Shown piece after piece: positions 16,259 through 25,097 of a DNA stretch of 64,000 nucleotides. Numbering within the stretch: the stretch's first letter is position 1; each line of letters starts with the position of its first letter. The translations under genes were made by a program, and so were the position numbers. The stretch is taken from positions 1 through 64,000 of the forward strand of contig JAXMAV010000033.1 of NCBI GenBank assembly GCA_046350255.1. The letters run 5' to 3'. The notes beneath the pieces are model-generated. The model had not been told where the DNA came from, did not search any database, and saw only the letters and a program-made list of their open reading frames with translations. The DNA comes from CALDUY01 sp046350255 (GTDB taxonomy: Bacteria > Planctomycetota > Planctomycetia > Gemmatales > Gemmataceae).

Positions 16259-17755
16259 ATGACGAGCATCTTGATCGCCGAGTGCATCCATGAGGTGTGC
16301 TCATTCAACCCCGTACCGACTCGCTACCAGGACTTTGCCATTCAGCGCGGCCAGGCTCTGTTCGACTACCATCGCGGCCTGGGCAGCGAGGTTGGCGGGG
16401 CACTCCAGGTGTTTCAGGAGGTACCCGGTCTCGAGGTTCGGCCCACTTTTGGAGCACGAGGAATCACCTCGGGAGGAACCATTGCCGCCGCTGACTTCGA
16501 CCGTCTGGCCGGTGAATTCCTGGCTGCACTGCGCCAGGCGGGCCCCGTCGATGGTGCCTACCTGGCCCTGCACGGTGCCATGGCCGCAGTTCAGGAGGAG
16601 GACCCCGAGGGATACTTCCTCCAGGAAGCACGGCGGATCCTCGGGGAGGATATCCCCATTGTCGCCTCGTTCGATCTGCACGGCATCCTCACCGAACGCA
16701 TGCTCCGCCATGCCGATGCCATCGTTGTCTACCACACCTACCCTCATGTGGACTTCTTGCAAACTGGGCAGAGAGCGGCCAACCTGCTCCTGCGCCTGCT
16801 TCGCCGGGAGATCCGTCCGGTCACGGCCCGCGTCGCCATACCCGCTCTGGTTCGCGGCGACGAACTGATTACCGAGACAGGGGTCTTTGGCCAGATCATC
16901 AATCAGGCACGAACCATCGAAACTGGCCCGGGTGGACTTTCCGCAGGCATGTTCATTGGTAATCCCTTCACGGATGTGCCGGAATTGTGCTGCGATAGTG
17001 TCGTGGTGCTCGATGGTGACATTGACCGTGCCCAGAGCGAGGCGCTGCGCCTGGCCACGGCATTCTGGGAACAGCGGCAGCGGATGCAGGCCCGACTCAC
17101 CACCTTGCAGGAAAGCGTGCGACTGGCCCAGGCCACGACCGGCACGGTGATCCTGATGGATCCCGCCGACGCCACCAGTTCTGGAGCTTCCGGTGACTCG
17201 GCTGCCATCCTGGGTGAGCTAATCCAGGCCGGCTATCGAGGCCGGGCGCTGATCCCCATCGTCGATGCGGCCGCCGTGCAGGATGCCTGCCGGGCCGGGA
17301 TCGGAGCGACCATCCACACCCGGGTCGGCGGCTCGCTAGATTCCAGCCGGCATCACTCCGTTCCCCTCAAGGCTACCGTCCGCATGCTCTCCGATGGCCG
17401 CTTTCGCAGCGAGTCGTTCGGCCAGATCTGGTTCGCGGGGACCACTGCGGTGCTCGAGGCCGACACGATCACCCTGGTTGTGACCAGTCGACCTGTCCAT
17501 CTCTACGATCGCTCACTGTTTCTGGCCCATGGGCTGGATCCCAGGCAATTCGATCTGGTCGTGGTCAAATCGCCTCACTGCCAGCCACACATGTATGCCG
17601 ATTGGTGTGCGCGTCTCATCAATGTGGATGCTCCTGGCAGTACCAGCGCCAACCTGCCGACCCTGGGACACACACGCTGCAGACGGCCCATCTTCCCACT
17701 CGATACCGAGGTCCCATTTCAGCCCCAGGTACAGCTTTACTCACGACACAGGTGA
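16259..17755 (+). CDS. M81 family metallopeptidase, MlrC (microcystinase C)-like
   Basis: A 498-residue cytosolic protein. It begins with a family-type N-terminus ILIAECIHEVCSFNP, then GARGITSGGTI, DGAYLALHGAM (about residues 98-108), SFDLHG and VVYHTYPHVD, all conserved regions of the M81 N-terminal domain with candidate zinc ligands (Asp and His of FDLHG, His of YPHVD). The C-terminal M81 domain includes ILMDPADATSSGASGDSAAIL and VVKSPHCQPH. Length is typical. Characterised relatives cleave linear microcystin tetrapeptide; here the substrate is unknown. ATG 16259 is 240 bp from the divergent surface-protein gene, so promoters for both genes lie between. Confidence 0.9.
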   Translation: MTSILIAECIHEVCSFNPVPTRYQDFAIQRGQALFDYHRGLGSEVGGALQVFQEVPGLEVRPTFGARGITSGGTIAAADFDRLAGEFLAALRQAGPVDGAYLALHGAMAAVQEEDPEGYFLQEARRILGEDIPIVASFDLHGILTERMLRHADAIVVYHTYPHVDFLQTGQRAANLLLRLLRREIRPVTARVAIPALVRGDELITETGVFGQIINQARTIETGPGGLSAGMFIGNPFTDVPELCCDSVVVLDGDIDRAQSEALRLATAFWEQRQRMQARLTTLQESVRLAQATTGTVILMDPADATSSGASGDSAAILGELIQAGYRGRALIPIVDAAAVQDACRAGIGATIHTRVGGSLDSSRHHSVPLKATVRMLSDGRFRSESFGQIWFAGTTAVLEADTITLVVTSRPVHLYDRSLFLAHGLDPRQFDLVVVKSPHCQPHMYADWCARLINVDAPGSTSANLPTLGHTRCRRPIFPLDTEVPFQPQVQLYSRHR

Positions 17756-18274
17756 TCCTGACTGCATGCATCTGGAAAGTACCCACTCCGGGTCAACTCC
17801 CCACGAGTTTGCCCGCCCGTGCGGGTTTCCATGGATTCTGTTCTCTTCTCAAAGCAAGCTTTGAACGTGAAACAGGCCCGATCAACGCTGGTGCGAAGCG
17901 TCCAGGTCGCTGTGGCCCCATTTATCAGTGTCGGGGGCACTAACAGAAGGTAGCCACTCGCAGCCAGGTGAGGAGCGATCGTCCCCTGCGACGCCGTCGT
18001 GCTCGTGGTAGTTAGCCCATTCAGTAAAATATCGAAGACAGAAGAGGCGAAAACTCTACTTACTCACCATGCCGAGCATCAAACATGTGCATGATCTGAC
18101 CGACCTGGCAGCATGTTAGGGGCAGCAGCCATGGTCAGGTGGAAAAAGGATGACTCCGAAAGAACAGTGGCGGTGGCCATGGGTGGTGCCTTCGACAGCT
18201 AACCTTGTACAGCGGGTACCTCCGTAATAGCATCTCATTCAACAAGAACCACCCCCGCAGGAGAGTATCTCAGC
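17756..18274. other. Intergenic region, no gene seen
   Basis: About 520 bp. A short hairpin CCCGC-CCGT-GCGGG followed by TTT at about 17812-17828 could be a weak terminator for the M81 gene. The middle (18000-18070) is somewhat AT-rich and may hold the promoter of the LTxxQ protein gene. Small ORFs here look random. Confidence 0.4.
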
Positions 18275-20575
18275 ATGTTGGTGCAACGTAACCTCTGCCT
18301 GGCTCTTCTGCTTGTTCACCTCGGAGCCGCGGTCGCGCAGTCTCCTCCGAAAACACCGACCGGGCCGAAGATCGCCCTGTTCCGGGAAGCCCCCACCACT
18401 AGCCTCTATTCCGCCTTCTACCTGGGTGATCCCGGCTTGCAGAAAGAGCTTGGTTTGAAGCCCGAGCAGGTGAAAAAGCTCGCGCCGCTGGTAGCATCAT
18501 CCTTGCAAAAAATGAGCGACGGTGGATGGGACCGTAAACGGCGTGAATCGGTCGATCGCAGCACTGCCGAGACCCTCGCCGCCAGCCTTACTCCCGAGCA
18601 ATTGCAACGCCTCCGCCAGCTCACCCTCCAACAACTCGTCCGCTTGAAGACGGGTCCCTTAACCCTGGCCCAGGATGCTGGCGTTGTCGAGGCTCTCAAG
18701 TTGACCGACGAGCAGAAGTCCGCCCTGGGGCAGCGCAAGCGTCCCGAAGAGATCCTCACCCCCGAACAGCGGAAGACCTGGGAGGCACTTCTCGGAAAGC
18801 CCTATCCCCAGCGTCTGCACCCTCGCAACGTCCGGGGCGCTAACTCGATTCCTCCCTACGGTGGCCTGCGTCCTCGGCTCGGCATCCTCCTGAGCGTGCC
18901 TTTCGAGGAGGAACTGAAACTCACCGAGGAGCAACTCCGCAAGATCGCAACCATGCTGGAGGTGTGGTACGACCTCTACCCCGATTGCAGTATCTCGGAT
19001 GAGGTCGAGGAAGAGAAGCGACTCCTCGCCGCCTGCGAGTCCGCCTTGACGGAGGCGCAGCGCATTCGATACCGCCAGGTTCTCCACCGAGTGGATATAC
19101 AGGGGCTGCAATACTTTAGCATCGGCACGGGGGCGGTCGATCCATTTCTCTACCAGCCTTTGGTGGAGGCCTGGAAGCTGACTGATGCTCAGAAGAAGGA
19201 ACGCGATTCGCTCATCAAGGCCTATCTCGACGGATTGAGGGAGCTGGCCATGTCGGATACCCCAGCAGCCGACCTACCTGGGCTCGGCGCCAAAGCATGG
19301 GCCAGGACAGCCGAGAAACTCCAGGCCCTGTTGACACCTCAACAAAAAAGCATCATGGCGGAGATGCTCGGTGCGCCTCTCGGTCCGCAGTTCCAGGGAA
19401 CATTCTACTGTCCCAGAAACCCAGAGGTCGCCCGCCCGCCAGTGCCTAAGGCATACATGGCCCGCGAGGTACTCGCCTATGCGTTCTCCTCTCAATTACC
19501 CAAAGACATCCGACCCACGGCTGAGCAGGTTGCCCAATTGAAGGCCCTGGCCGCCAAGTTTGTGCCCACCCCGGCCTTCTCCGGTGAGTTCACCCAGGAT
19601 CTGGATGAGGAAACAAGCAAGAAAAACGCCGAAGGTCTGGCCAATGGATTGGCGACGATTCTAAACCCCAAGCAGTTCCAGAAGACGAGGGAGCTCGCAT
19701 GCCGCAGCCTCTTATCCCGCGTGAACGGCTACCTTCCGCTTGAGGTACTCAACAACGAGGAACTGCTCGAGCCGCTCAAACTCACCGAAGCACAAAAGTT
19801 CCGCCTGGCACGCGGCGCCATCTTCAGAGACGTTCTCGAGCCTGCCCAGCGTGAGACTCTCCAGAAGATCATCGGTCCACTAGCGCCCTCCCCCCAGACT
19901 CCCCAAGGGCCAATTATCATCACCCGCGGACCGAATGGAGTTGATTATTCCGTTTCAGCCATGTGCGGCAGTGTCAGGCTGATGCAGATGAGGGTCATTG
20001 GACATCGCACCGTTCAGGAACACCTGAAGCTGACGCCGGATCAGAAGAAGGCGATCAATGAGTTGGCCACCAAGGCCATCAAGTCCGTTCCCGCCATGCC
20101 CAAACCTTCGGAGGATCGCATCGCCTGGCGTGAAAAGGTCGAGAAGCACGCCGAGCTATATTTCGAGCCTGTATCCAGGATTCTGACCGAGACTCAGAAC
20201 AAGCAGTGGAAGCAGATCGCCTACCAGCGATACGATCTGTCGTCACGCGGGCTGATTGGTCTCCTCGAAGCCCGCCCCATTCAACAGGCATTGAAACTAA
20301 CTGAAGAGCAGATCAAGCGCCTGTCCGGCTCGCAGGCCAGGGAGGAGATAATAATCATGAGCTTTCTGGTCGATGCTGCCTTCAAGCTCCGGCCCGCCAA
20401 CGGTCCCCCGTTTCGCCCGCTCACTCACCAGGAAATGCGTCCCATCATGGATGCTCGAATGAATCGGTTGCTTACGGCAGAGCAGAAGGCAACCCTCAAG
20501 GAGTTGCTGGGAGAGGGATTGAAATCTGGTGGATTCTACCCGTCCGGGGGTGCCTTCGCACCAATGCCCTTCTAG
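18275..20575 (+). CDS. Secreted protein of eight tandem LTxxQ-pair units
   Basis: A 766-residue protein with a signal peptide (MLVQRNLCLALLLVHLGAAVA, cleavage about residue 21). It contains eight copies of a paired motif, LxLTxxQ then LTxxQ: LGLKPEQ 59/LTPEQ 105; LKLTDEQ 141/LTPEQ 161; LKLTEEQ 214/LTEAQ 258; KLTDAQ 301/LTPQQ 353; PTAEQ 414/LNPKQ 463; LKLTEAQ 501/LEPAQ 521; LKLTPDQ 584/LTETQ 637; LKLTEEQ 673/LTAEQ about 742. Spy and CpxP, periplasmic chaperone and stress-sensor proteins, carry one such pair each, so this looks like a concatenated, mostly helical periplasmic protein. A role as scaffold or chaperone is inference. ATG 18275 is preceded by AGGAGA. Confidence 0.8.
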   Translation: MLVQRNLCLALLLVHLGAAVAQSPPKTPTGPKIALFREAPTTSLYSAFYLGDPGLQKELGLKPEQVKKLAPLVASSLQKMSDGGWDRKRRESVDRSTAETLAASLTPEQLQRLRQLTLQQLVRLKTGPLTLAQDAGVVEALKLTDEQKSALGQRKRPEEILTPEQRKTWEALLGKPYPQRLHPRNVRGANSIPPYGGLRPRLGILLSVPFEEELKLTEEQLRKIATMLEVWYDLYPDCSISDEVEEEKRLLAACESALTEAQRIRYRQVLHRVDIQGLQYFSIGTGAVDPFLYQPLVEAWKLTDAQKKERDSLIKAYLDGLRELAMSDTPAADLPGLGAKAWARTAEKLQALLTPQQKSIMAEMLGAPLGPQFQGTFYCPRNPEVARPPVPKAYMAREVLAYAFSSQLPKDIRPTAEQVAQLKALAAKFVPTPAFSGEFTQDLDEETSKKNAEGLANGLATILNPKQFQKTRELACRSLLSRVNGYLPLEVLNNEELLEPLKLTEAQKFRLARGAIFRDVLEPAQRETLQKIIGPLAPSPQTPQGPIIITRGPNGVDYSVSAMCGSVRLMQMRVIGHRTVQEHLKLTPDQKKAINELATKAIKSVPAMPKPSEDRIAWREKVEKHAELYFEPVSRILTETQNKQWKQIAYQRYDLSSRGLIGLLEARPIQQALKLTEEQIKRLSGSQAREEIIIMSFLVDAAFKLRPANGPPFRPLTHQEMRPIMDARMNRLLTAEQKATLKELLGEGLKSGGFYPSGGAFAPMPF

Positions 20576-20682
20576 TCTCATTTCAGAATCAGACTAGCGC
20601 GAGTTAGCTCATTCGGGTACACCGGAAGTATCCGAACGAGGGATTATCATGCCCGTCTACTCCATGGACCGACTAGCGTGCG

Positions 20683-21034
20683 CTGACCGTCCGCATCGCC
20701 AACCTGAGCACCAAATCTGTCTCCCAGAGATACACCATTAGCCCCGGCTGGGTGCGCGGCTCCTTCCAGCGGCGCCGCGACTCCGGCTAGACCGCCACAT
20801 GGACCACCTGTCCTGGAGGAGGCCGGGGGTGAACTCCACTACCTACCGGCATGTAGCCCGGACCTCAACCCAATCAAGCTGGCTTTCTCCAAACTCAAAC
20901 GATTCTTGTGTGAGGCAGCCGGGCGGACGGTCCGGGGACTGTGGACGATTCTGGGTCAGTCGGTGGACTCGTTCATGCCCACGGAGAGCGCCGCCACCAT
21001 CCACCTCTGCGGCTACATCGCAACAGGCCGATGA
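20683..21034 (+). pseudogene. IS630-family transposase remnant
   Basis: Two fragments survive. The first, 20683-20790, translates to an HTH-like end (YTISPGWVRGSFQRRRDSG) and then a stop. The second, about 20801-21034, translates to VLEEAGGELHYLPACSPDLN followed by PIKLAFSKLKRF and runs to TGA, matching the C-terminal end of IS630-type DDE transposases. The stretch with the first two catalytic Asp residues is missing, and the usual Glu of the NPIE motif is Lys here. Hence it is inactive. No terminal inverted repeats could be assigned with confidence. It marks an old insertion between the LTxxQ gene and the padR pair. Confidence 0.8.
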
Positions 21035-21140
21035 ATTTGAGACTAACTGACCCAGGAAATCCAGCACGAGGGCGTGTTGACAAGGCAGTCCGCCCTGGTA
21101 CTATGCAACGCATGGTAGCGAGCGGAAGCGGGGACCCCTG

Positions 21141-21473
21141 ATGAGTTCATGGGAGGCGCAGCTGCGTCGGGGCGTTGTCGAGTTGGCGCTGCTAGGCGCG
21201 ATCTCGCGCGGCGAGACGTACGGCTACCGGATCGTCGAGCAGCTGCGGGACCTGCCGGGCCTCGGGTTCACTGAGAGCACCGTGTACCCGGTGCTTACGC
21301 GCCTCGCTGCAGATGGCCTCGTCGCGGTGCGCAGCGAACCGTCGAAGTCCGGGCCGCCCCGCCGCTACTACACCTTGACGGAGAAAGGCCGCGCCCGGAT
21401 GGACCGGATGGCGGCCCAGTGGACGGAGTTGAGCGGGTCGCTGGCCCGCCTCCTGGAGGGAAGGACGCCATGA
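21141..21473 (+). CDS. PadR family transcriptional regulator
   Basis: A 110-residue winged-helix repressor. The PadR pattern is complete: LALLGAISRGETYGYRIVEQL (helix 1-2 region, residues 17-37), STVYPVLTRLAADGLV (recognition helix, about 46-61), the wing GPPRRYYTLTEKG and a short C-terminal helix. The following gene overlaps its stop by ATGA, forming a two-gene operon with a membrane protein. PadR proteins often autoregulate, so the operator probably lies in 21040-21140. Effector unknown. Confidence 0.93.
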   Translation: MSSWEAQLRRGVVELALLGAISRGETYGYRIVEQLRDLPGLGFTESTVYPVLTRLAADGLVAVRSEPSKSGPPRRYYTLTEKGRARMDRMAAQWTELSGSLARLLEGRTP

Positions 21474-22069
21474 CCGAAATGCTGACGACACTGCATCTGC
21501 CCAGGCCGCTGCAGCGGTTGATCGATGCCCGCCTGGACACCATCGATCGGATGTTACTGGGGCGCCTGCCGCGGGCCGACCGCCTCGCCGTGGTGCGCGA
21601 GGTGGAAGCCCAGGTGTATGAATTGCTGGGTGAGCGCCCTGGCCACGAACTGGACCGGGAGGACGTGCTTACGGTGCTGGCGAAGCTCGACCCGCCGGAG
21701 GCTTACATCCCGGAGGAGGGCGTCTTCGAAGCGACCGCCGTGCTGGTGCCAGCGCGGCCAACAAACCGTCCGGGCGGACCGGCAGCAGAAGGCAGGCCGG
21801 CGCTGGTGGTCGGTATCCTCGGGCTGGTGTTGCTGGGGCTGGTGCTGTTGTGGCCGGTCACGCTCCTGCTCTCCCAGGCGGTAGGTGCCGGCGACAACGG
21901 CGTGGCCGTGCAGATGGGCGAGTCGTTGGTGATGTTCGTCGCCGGGGTGCCGGTGTTCGTTCTGTCGGTCATCTGGCGGAAGGGCGGGGCGTGGGCCGTT
22001 GTGGGAATCGTCGCAGGGACGATCGGGGTACTTGCTGGCCTGGCGACGTCTGTACTGCTCATGCTCTAA
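21470..22069 (+). CDS. HAAS-like domain membrane protein, PadR partner
   Basis: A 199-residue protein starting at the ATG inside ATGA, shared with the padR stop. Residues about 10-75 (RLIDARLDTIDRMLLGRLP, VVREVEAQVYELL, VLAKLDPPEAYIPEE) fit the HAAS signalling-domain pattern that is commonly coupled to PadR. The C-terminal part holds three predicted transmembrane helices (about residues 105-130, 145-160 and 168-195). Such pairs are thought to form a one-component-like membrane signalling unit with PadR; the signal is unknown. The longer ORF starting at 21419 is rejected because it would run into padR. Confidence 0.8.
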   Translation: MTEMLTTLHLPRPLQRLIDARLDTIDRMLLGRLPRADRLAVVREVEAQVYELLGERPGHELDREDVLTVLAKLDPPEAYIPEEGVFEATAVLVPARPTNRPGGPAAEGRPALVVGILGLVLLGLVLLWPVTLLLSQAVGAGDNGVAVQMGESLVMFVAGVPVFVLSVIWRKGGAWAVVGIVAGTIGVLAGLATSVLLML

Positions 22070-22088
22070 CGTCAGCGAAGCAGGGGAG

Positions 22089-22131
22089 AGGGTACAGCGT
22101 CCTGCATCCTTAGCCAGGCATGCTGTACCCT
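22089..22131. repeat. 10-bp inverted repeat
   Basis: AGGGTACAGC at 22089-22098 pairs perfectly with GCTGTACCCT at 22122-22131; CCTG/CAGG in the loop can extend the structure. No U-run follows, so it is not a standard terminator. It could be an RNA fold, an operator or an IS end. Confidence 0.55.
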
Positions 22132-22417
22132 ATCCACCAATCTCGACTGGTGTTGGTCGAGCTACCCGCCTGCTGGCATCTCACATAGACAGCAAGGTCA
22201 CGTCCAGGTACGACCACCATGAACTGATCGAACTGGCCCAGGAGGTGGACTAACCGCCCCCACTGCTGGGCGGCCAGGAGAGAGCGGAAGCACCCCCGGA
22301 AGCGGATCGTCCGCTGGCGTTCCAGTGACTGCCTGATGATCCCATGGATGCCATTCCCCACCTTTCCCAGACCTGCAATGTCACACAACCAGAATCAACG
22401 TAAGCCCTTGAGGGGAC

Positions 22418-22453
22418 ACACCCAGGTGTTATGGCTCCCCTGGGTGTTTTCTT
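22418..22453 (+). terminator. Rho-independent terminator
   Basis: ACACCCAGG and CCTGGGTGT form a 9-bp stem around a 12-nt loop, followed by TTTTCTT. Orientation is plus. The upstream transcript would be the padR pair or an unannotated RNA. Confidence 0.6.
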
Positions 22454-22673
22454 ATCCCACAGAGCTGGCTGTGAGGGCTTGGACCTGCAGTCTCCTGCTT
22501 CACCCGTCGGTGAAATGCCATCACACTCTGGGGAGGTCGTTTCGCCACGGGGTCTGGTTCATCCCTCTCACTTACGCAGTGTTTAGCGATCTGTTTCAGA
22601 CATTTCTCGCTCACCCACTCTTCAGGACAGGCCCGATCAGCCTGGGTTTGTCCCCGATGAGAACCAATCTCCA

Positions 22674-24002
22674 TCACGCACCACTGTGGGCGAGATGCTC
22701 TCCCCGGCGGATGCGCGGGATGAGCGGCAACATGAGCAGCACCAGGGCGGCCCCGGCGAGATAGGGTAGCAGGTGAGTGGGGTGTGCGAAATAGAGCGTC
22801 AGGCCAAAGATCGGGCCGAGAATCCGGGCCATGGCCGAGGCCGACTGGTTGACGCCGAGAATCTCGCCCTGACGAGCCGGGTCGGTGCGGCGAGAGATGA
22901 GCGCCTGGGCCGAGGGGGTCAGAAAGGCAAACCCCACCACCGCCAGGGTCAGGCTGACCAGCTGCAGGGTTAACAGCGTGGAGAAACTGGCCTCGCCGCC
23001 GTGGGCGATCCACGTCACCCCGCCCAGGGCCAGCACACCTAGCCCCATCAGGACGATACCGAAAGCCATCAGGCTAGGTTCTGAACGATTGCGGGCCACA
23101 CGCCGGTAGAAGAAGCCCTGCGTGAGCATCAGCACCAGGCCGACGTAGGCGAAGATGAGGAAGTTATCATCATCCGCCAGATGGAGCGCGTCGCGATTCA
23201 GAAGCGACAGGGTGACCTCGAAGCTGGCAAACCCGAGCGTGGCGAGAAAGAAGGTCAGGATAATGGGCGCGATGGTCGCCGTGGTCAGCGCCTGCCCAAT
23301 GGCGTGGAGATCGAGCCAGCTGCGCCGGGCCGACGGTGCCATGGCGAAATCGCGCGTTTCGGGTAGCAGCATCACCCCCAGGAACAGCGCGACGAACGAC
23401 AGTGCGGCGGCGGTGTAGCCAATTGCGCCGGGATAATCGCGCGCAAACCGCATGGCGGCCGACCCGACCAGGGGACCGAAGGTGAAGCCGATACCGAACG
23501 CGGCGCCGATCAGGGCCATGCCCTGCTTCCGCTTGTCGGGAGGGGTGCAGTCGGCAATGACGGCCTGGGCGGTGGCAATGGTGGCCCCAGCGATGCCCGC
23601 ACCGATGCGGGCGACGAATAACAGTGTCAGCGCCATCTGGGCCGAGCTGACACCCTCGGCAGGCAGGTCGAGCGCGTAGCCAAATAGCAGGTAAAACACC
23701 ACCGAACCGGCCAGGCCGATCAGCAGGATGGGCCGCCGACCGAATCGATCGCTCAGGCGTCCCCAGACGGGGGCGAAGAAGAACTGCATGGCCGAGAACG
23801 ACGCCATGAGCAGGCCGACGAGTGCCCCGCCGGTGCCACTGTCGCCGCTGCCGGGGAAGATCACCTCGACGTAGGCCTTGCCGAACCGCGGCAACAACGG
23901 CAGGACGATGCCGAACCCGAGCAGATCGATGACGACCACCAGAAAGACGATGATCAACGCGGACCGGGAAGAAGTCGAGGAGGGCGGGGTGGGTTCGGCC
24001 AT
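22674..24002 (-). CDS. MFS transporter, TetA-like drug/metabolite efflux type
   Basis: A 442-residue inner-membrane protein with about 12 hydrophobic segments. The first helix ends in DLLGFGIVLPLLPRFG, and the loop 2-3 motif GRLSDRFGRRPILLIGL is the MFS signature; IGAGIAGATIATAQAVIAD and FGIGFTFGPLVGS match motif C-type antiporter sequence of TetA/MdtG-like proteins. It is probably a proton-driven exporter; substrate unknown. ATG 24002 is preferred over the upstream 24035 start because AAGGA lies 8 nt before it. The divergent exonuclease gene begins 200 bp away. Confidence 0.88.
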   Translation of the reverse strand: MAEPTPPSSTSSRSALIIVFLVVVIDLLGFGIVLPLLPRFGKAYVEVIFPGSGDSGTGGALVGLLMASFSAMQFFFAPVWGRLSDRFGRRPILLIGLAGSVVFYLLFGYALDLPAEGVSSAQMALTLLFVARIGAGIAGATIATAQAVIADCTPPDKRKQGMALIGAAFGIGFTFGPLVGSAAMRFARDYPGAIGYTAAALSFVALFLGVMLLPETRDFAMAPSARRSWLDLHAIGQALTTATIAPIILTFFLATLGFASFEVTLSLLNRDALHLADDDNFLIFAYVGLVLMLTQGFFYRRVARNRSEPSLMAFGIVLMGLGVLALGGVTWIAHGGEASFSTLLTLQLVSLTLAVVGFAFLTPSAQALISRRTDPARQGEILGVNQSASAMARILGPIFGLTLYFAHPTHLLPYLAGAALVLLMLPLIPRIRRGEHLAHSGA

Positions 24003-24203
24003 GGTCGATCCTTGAAAACCTGGGTGCTTCCCCACGTTATACGTTCATCCGACCTGGCTCGACAGGGTGCCGCGATCACTACGACCGGCAAGGTCCTCCG
24101 GAAATGCCCCTCTCGCACGAGAGTGCCGCCAACGATTACTTGACCCAACCTGCACGATCGTTCATGCTTAGGGGACCGTGTCCCAGATAGAGGATGAGGA
24201 GCC

Positions 24204-25085
24204 ATGGTGAATAGCATCAGCGCAGACATTCTGAGCCGAAGAGCGGCCAAGTCAGCGCAGGGTGCCCAGCCAAAAACCTCGTTCCTGATATTCGACACCG
24301 AGAGTGTGCCGGATGGCCAGCTCATCGCCCGGGTCAAGTACCCCGACGAGACACTGACGCCGCAGGAAGCGATCGATCGGGCCCAGCAAGAAGCGCGGGA
24401 ACTCTCGCGCGATGGCTCTGACTTTCTCCCGGTCACCTTCCAGGTGCCGGTCGCGGTGTGCGTGCTTCGCGTGGCCAGCGACTGGTCGATTCAGGCGCTG
24501 ACCTGCCTGGATGCTCCCGCGTTTCGCACCGGGGAAATCGTGCGCCAGTTCTGGCGCGGAGTGGCCTACTACAACGAGTGTCGGCTAGTCACCTTTAACG
24601 GCCGCGGCTTCGATCTACCCCTGATGGAGCTGGCCGCCTTCGACCATGGCTGCCAGGCGCGCGATTACTTCCAGCGCAGCCGCAACCGCTTCCAGGGCAT
24701 GCATATCGATCTCATGGACTGGTTGTCCAACTTCGGCGCGTGTCGGCTAACCGGCGGTCTGAGCATGCTCGCCCAGCGCATCGGCGGCGGGCATCCCGTC
24801 GGATGTGGCAAACTGGGCATCTCCGGCCAGCTGGTCTACGACATGTACCGGCAGGGCCGCATCCAGGAGATCAACGATTACTGCATGTTCGACACCATCG
24901 ACACCTACTTCGTCTTCCTTCGCACGCGCGTGATGGTTGGCGAGATCACCATCGAGGAGGAGGCGCAGATCGCCCGCAAGGCCCGCCTGTGGCTAGGGAT
25001 GCGCCTGCCGACGCTGCCCGCACTCTCGACCTATCTCGACACCTGGGATCGTATTCGTGGCCAGGTGAAGGGTGCTGATCTCTGA
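24204..25085 (+). CDS. Predicted 3'-5' exonuclease, PolB-like (PF10108 type)
   Basis: A 293-residue DEDD-type nuclease. Exo I is FLIFDTESVPDG (Asp 31, Glu 33), Exo II lies in LVTFNGRGFDLPLMEL, HIDLMDWLSNFG follows, and Exo III is INDYCMFDTIDTYFVFLR. These are the conserved blocks of the stand-alone PolB-related exonuclease family. It would trim DNA or RNA 3' ends in the cytosol; the physiological role is not established for this family. ATG 24204 with AGGAGCC upstream. The next gene, on the opposite strand, ends 12 bp after it (convergent). Confidence 0.88.
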   Translation: MVNSISADILSRRAAKSAQGAQPKTSFLIFDTESVPDGQLIARVKYPDETLTPQEAIDRAQQEARELSRDGSDFLPVTFQVPVAVCVLRVASDWSIQALTCLDAPAFRTGEIVRQFWRGVAYYNECRLVTFNGRGFDLPLMELAAFDHGCQARDYFQRSRNRFQGMHIDLMDWLSNFGACRLTGGLSMLAQRIGGGHPVGCGKLGISGQLVYDMYRQGRIQEINDYCMFDTIDTYFVFLRTRVMVGEITIEEEAQIARKARLWLGMRLPTLPALSTYLDTWDRIRGQVKGADL

Positions 25086-25097
25086 AGGCAAGCTGGT

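Larger units (their letters stand above)
22070..22673. other. Gene-poor stretch with inverted repeat and terminator
   Basis: About 600 bp without a believable gene. It contains a 10-bp inverted repeat AGGGTACAGC/GCTGTACCCT (22089-22131) with a nested CCTG/CAGG pair, and a Rho-independent terminator at 22418-22453 that is 350 bp away from the last gene. This layout could hold a small RNA or decayed mobile DNA. Confidence 0.45.

Noticed and set aside
22336..22764. Plus-strand ORF of 142 codons
   Set aside because: Crosses the terminator and overlaps the MFS gene 3' end; composition is not protein-like.
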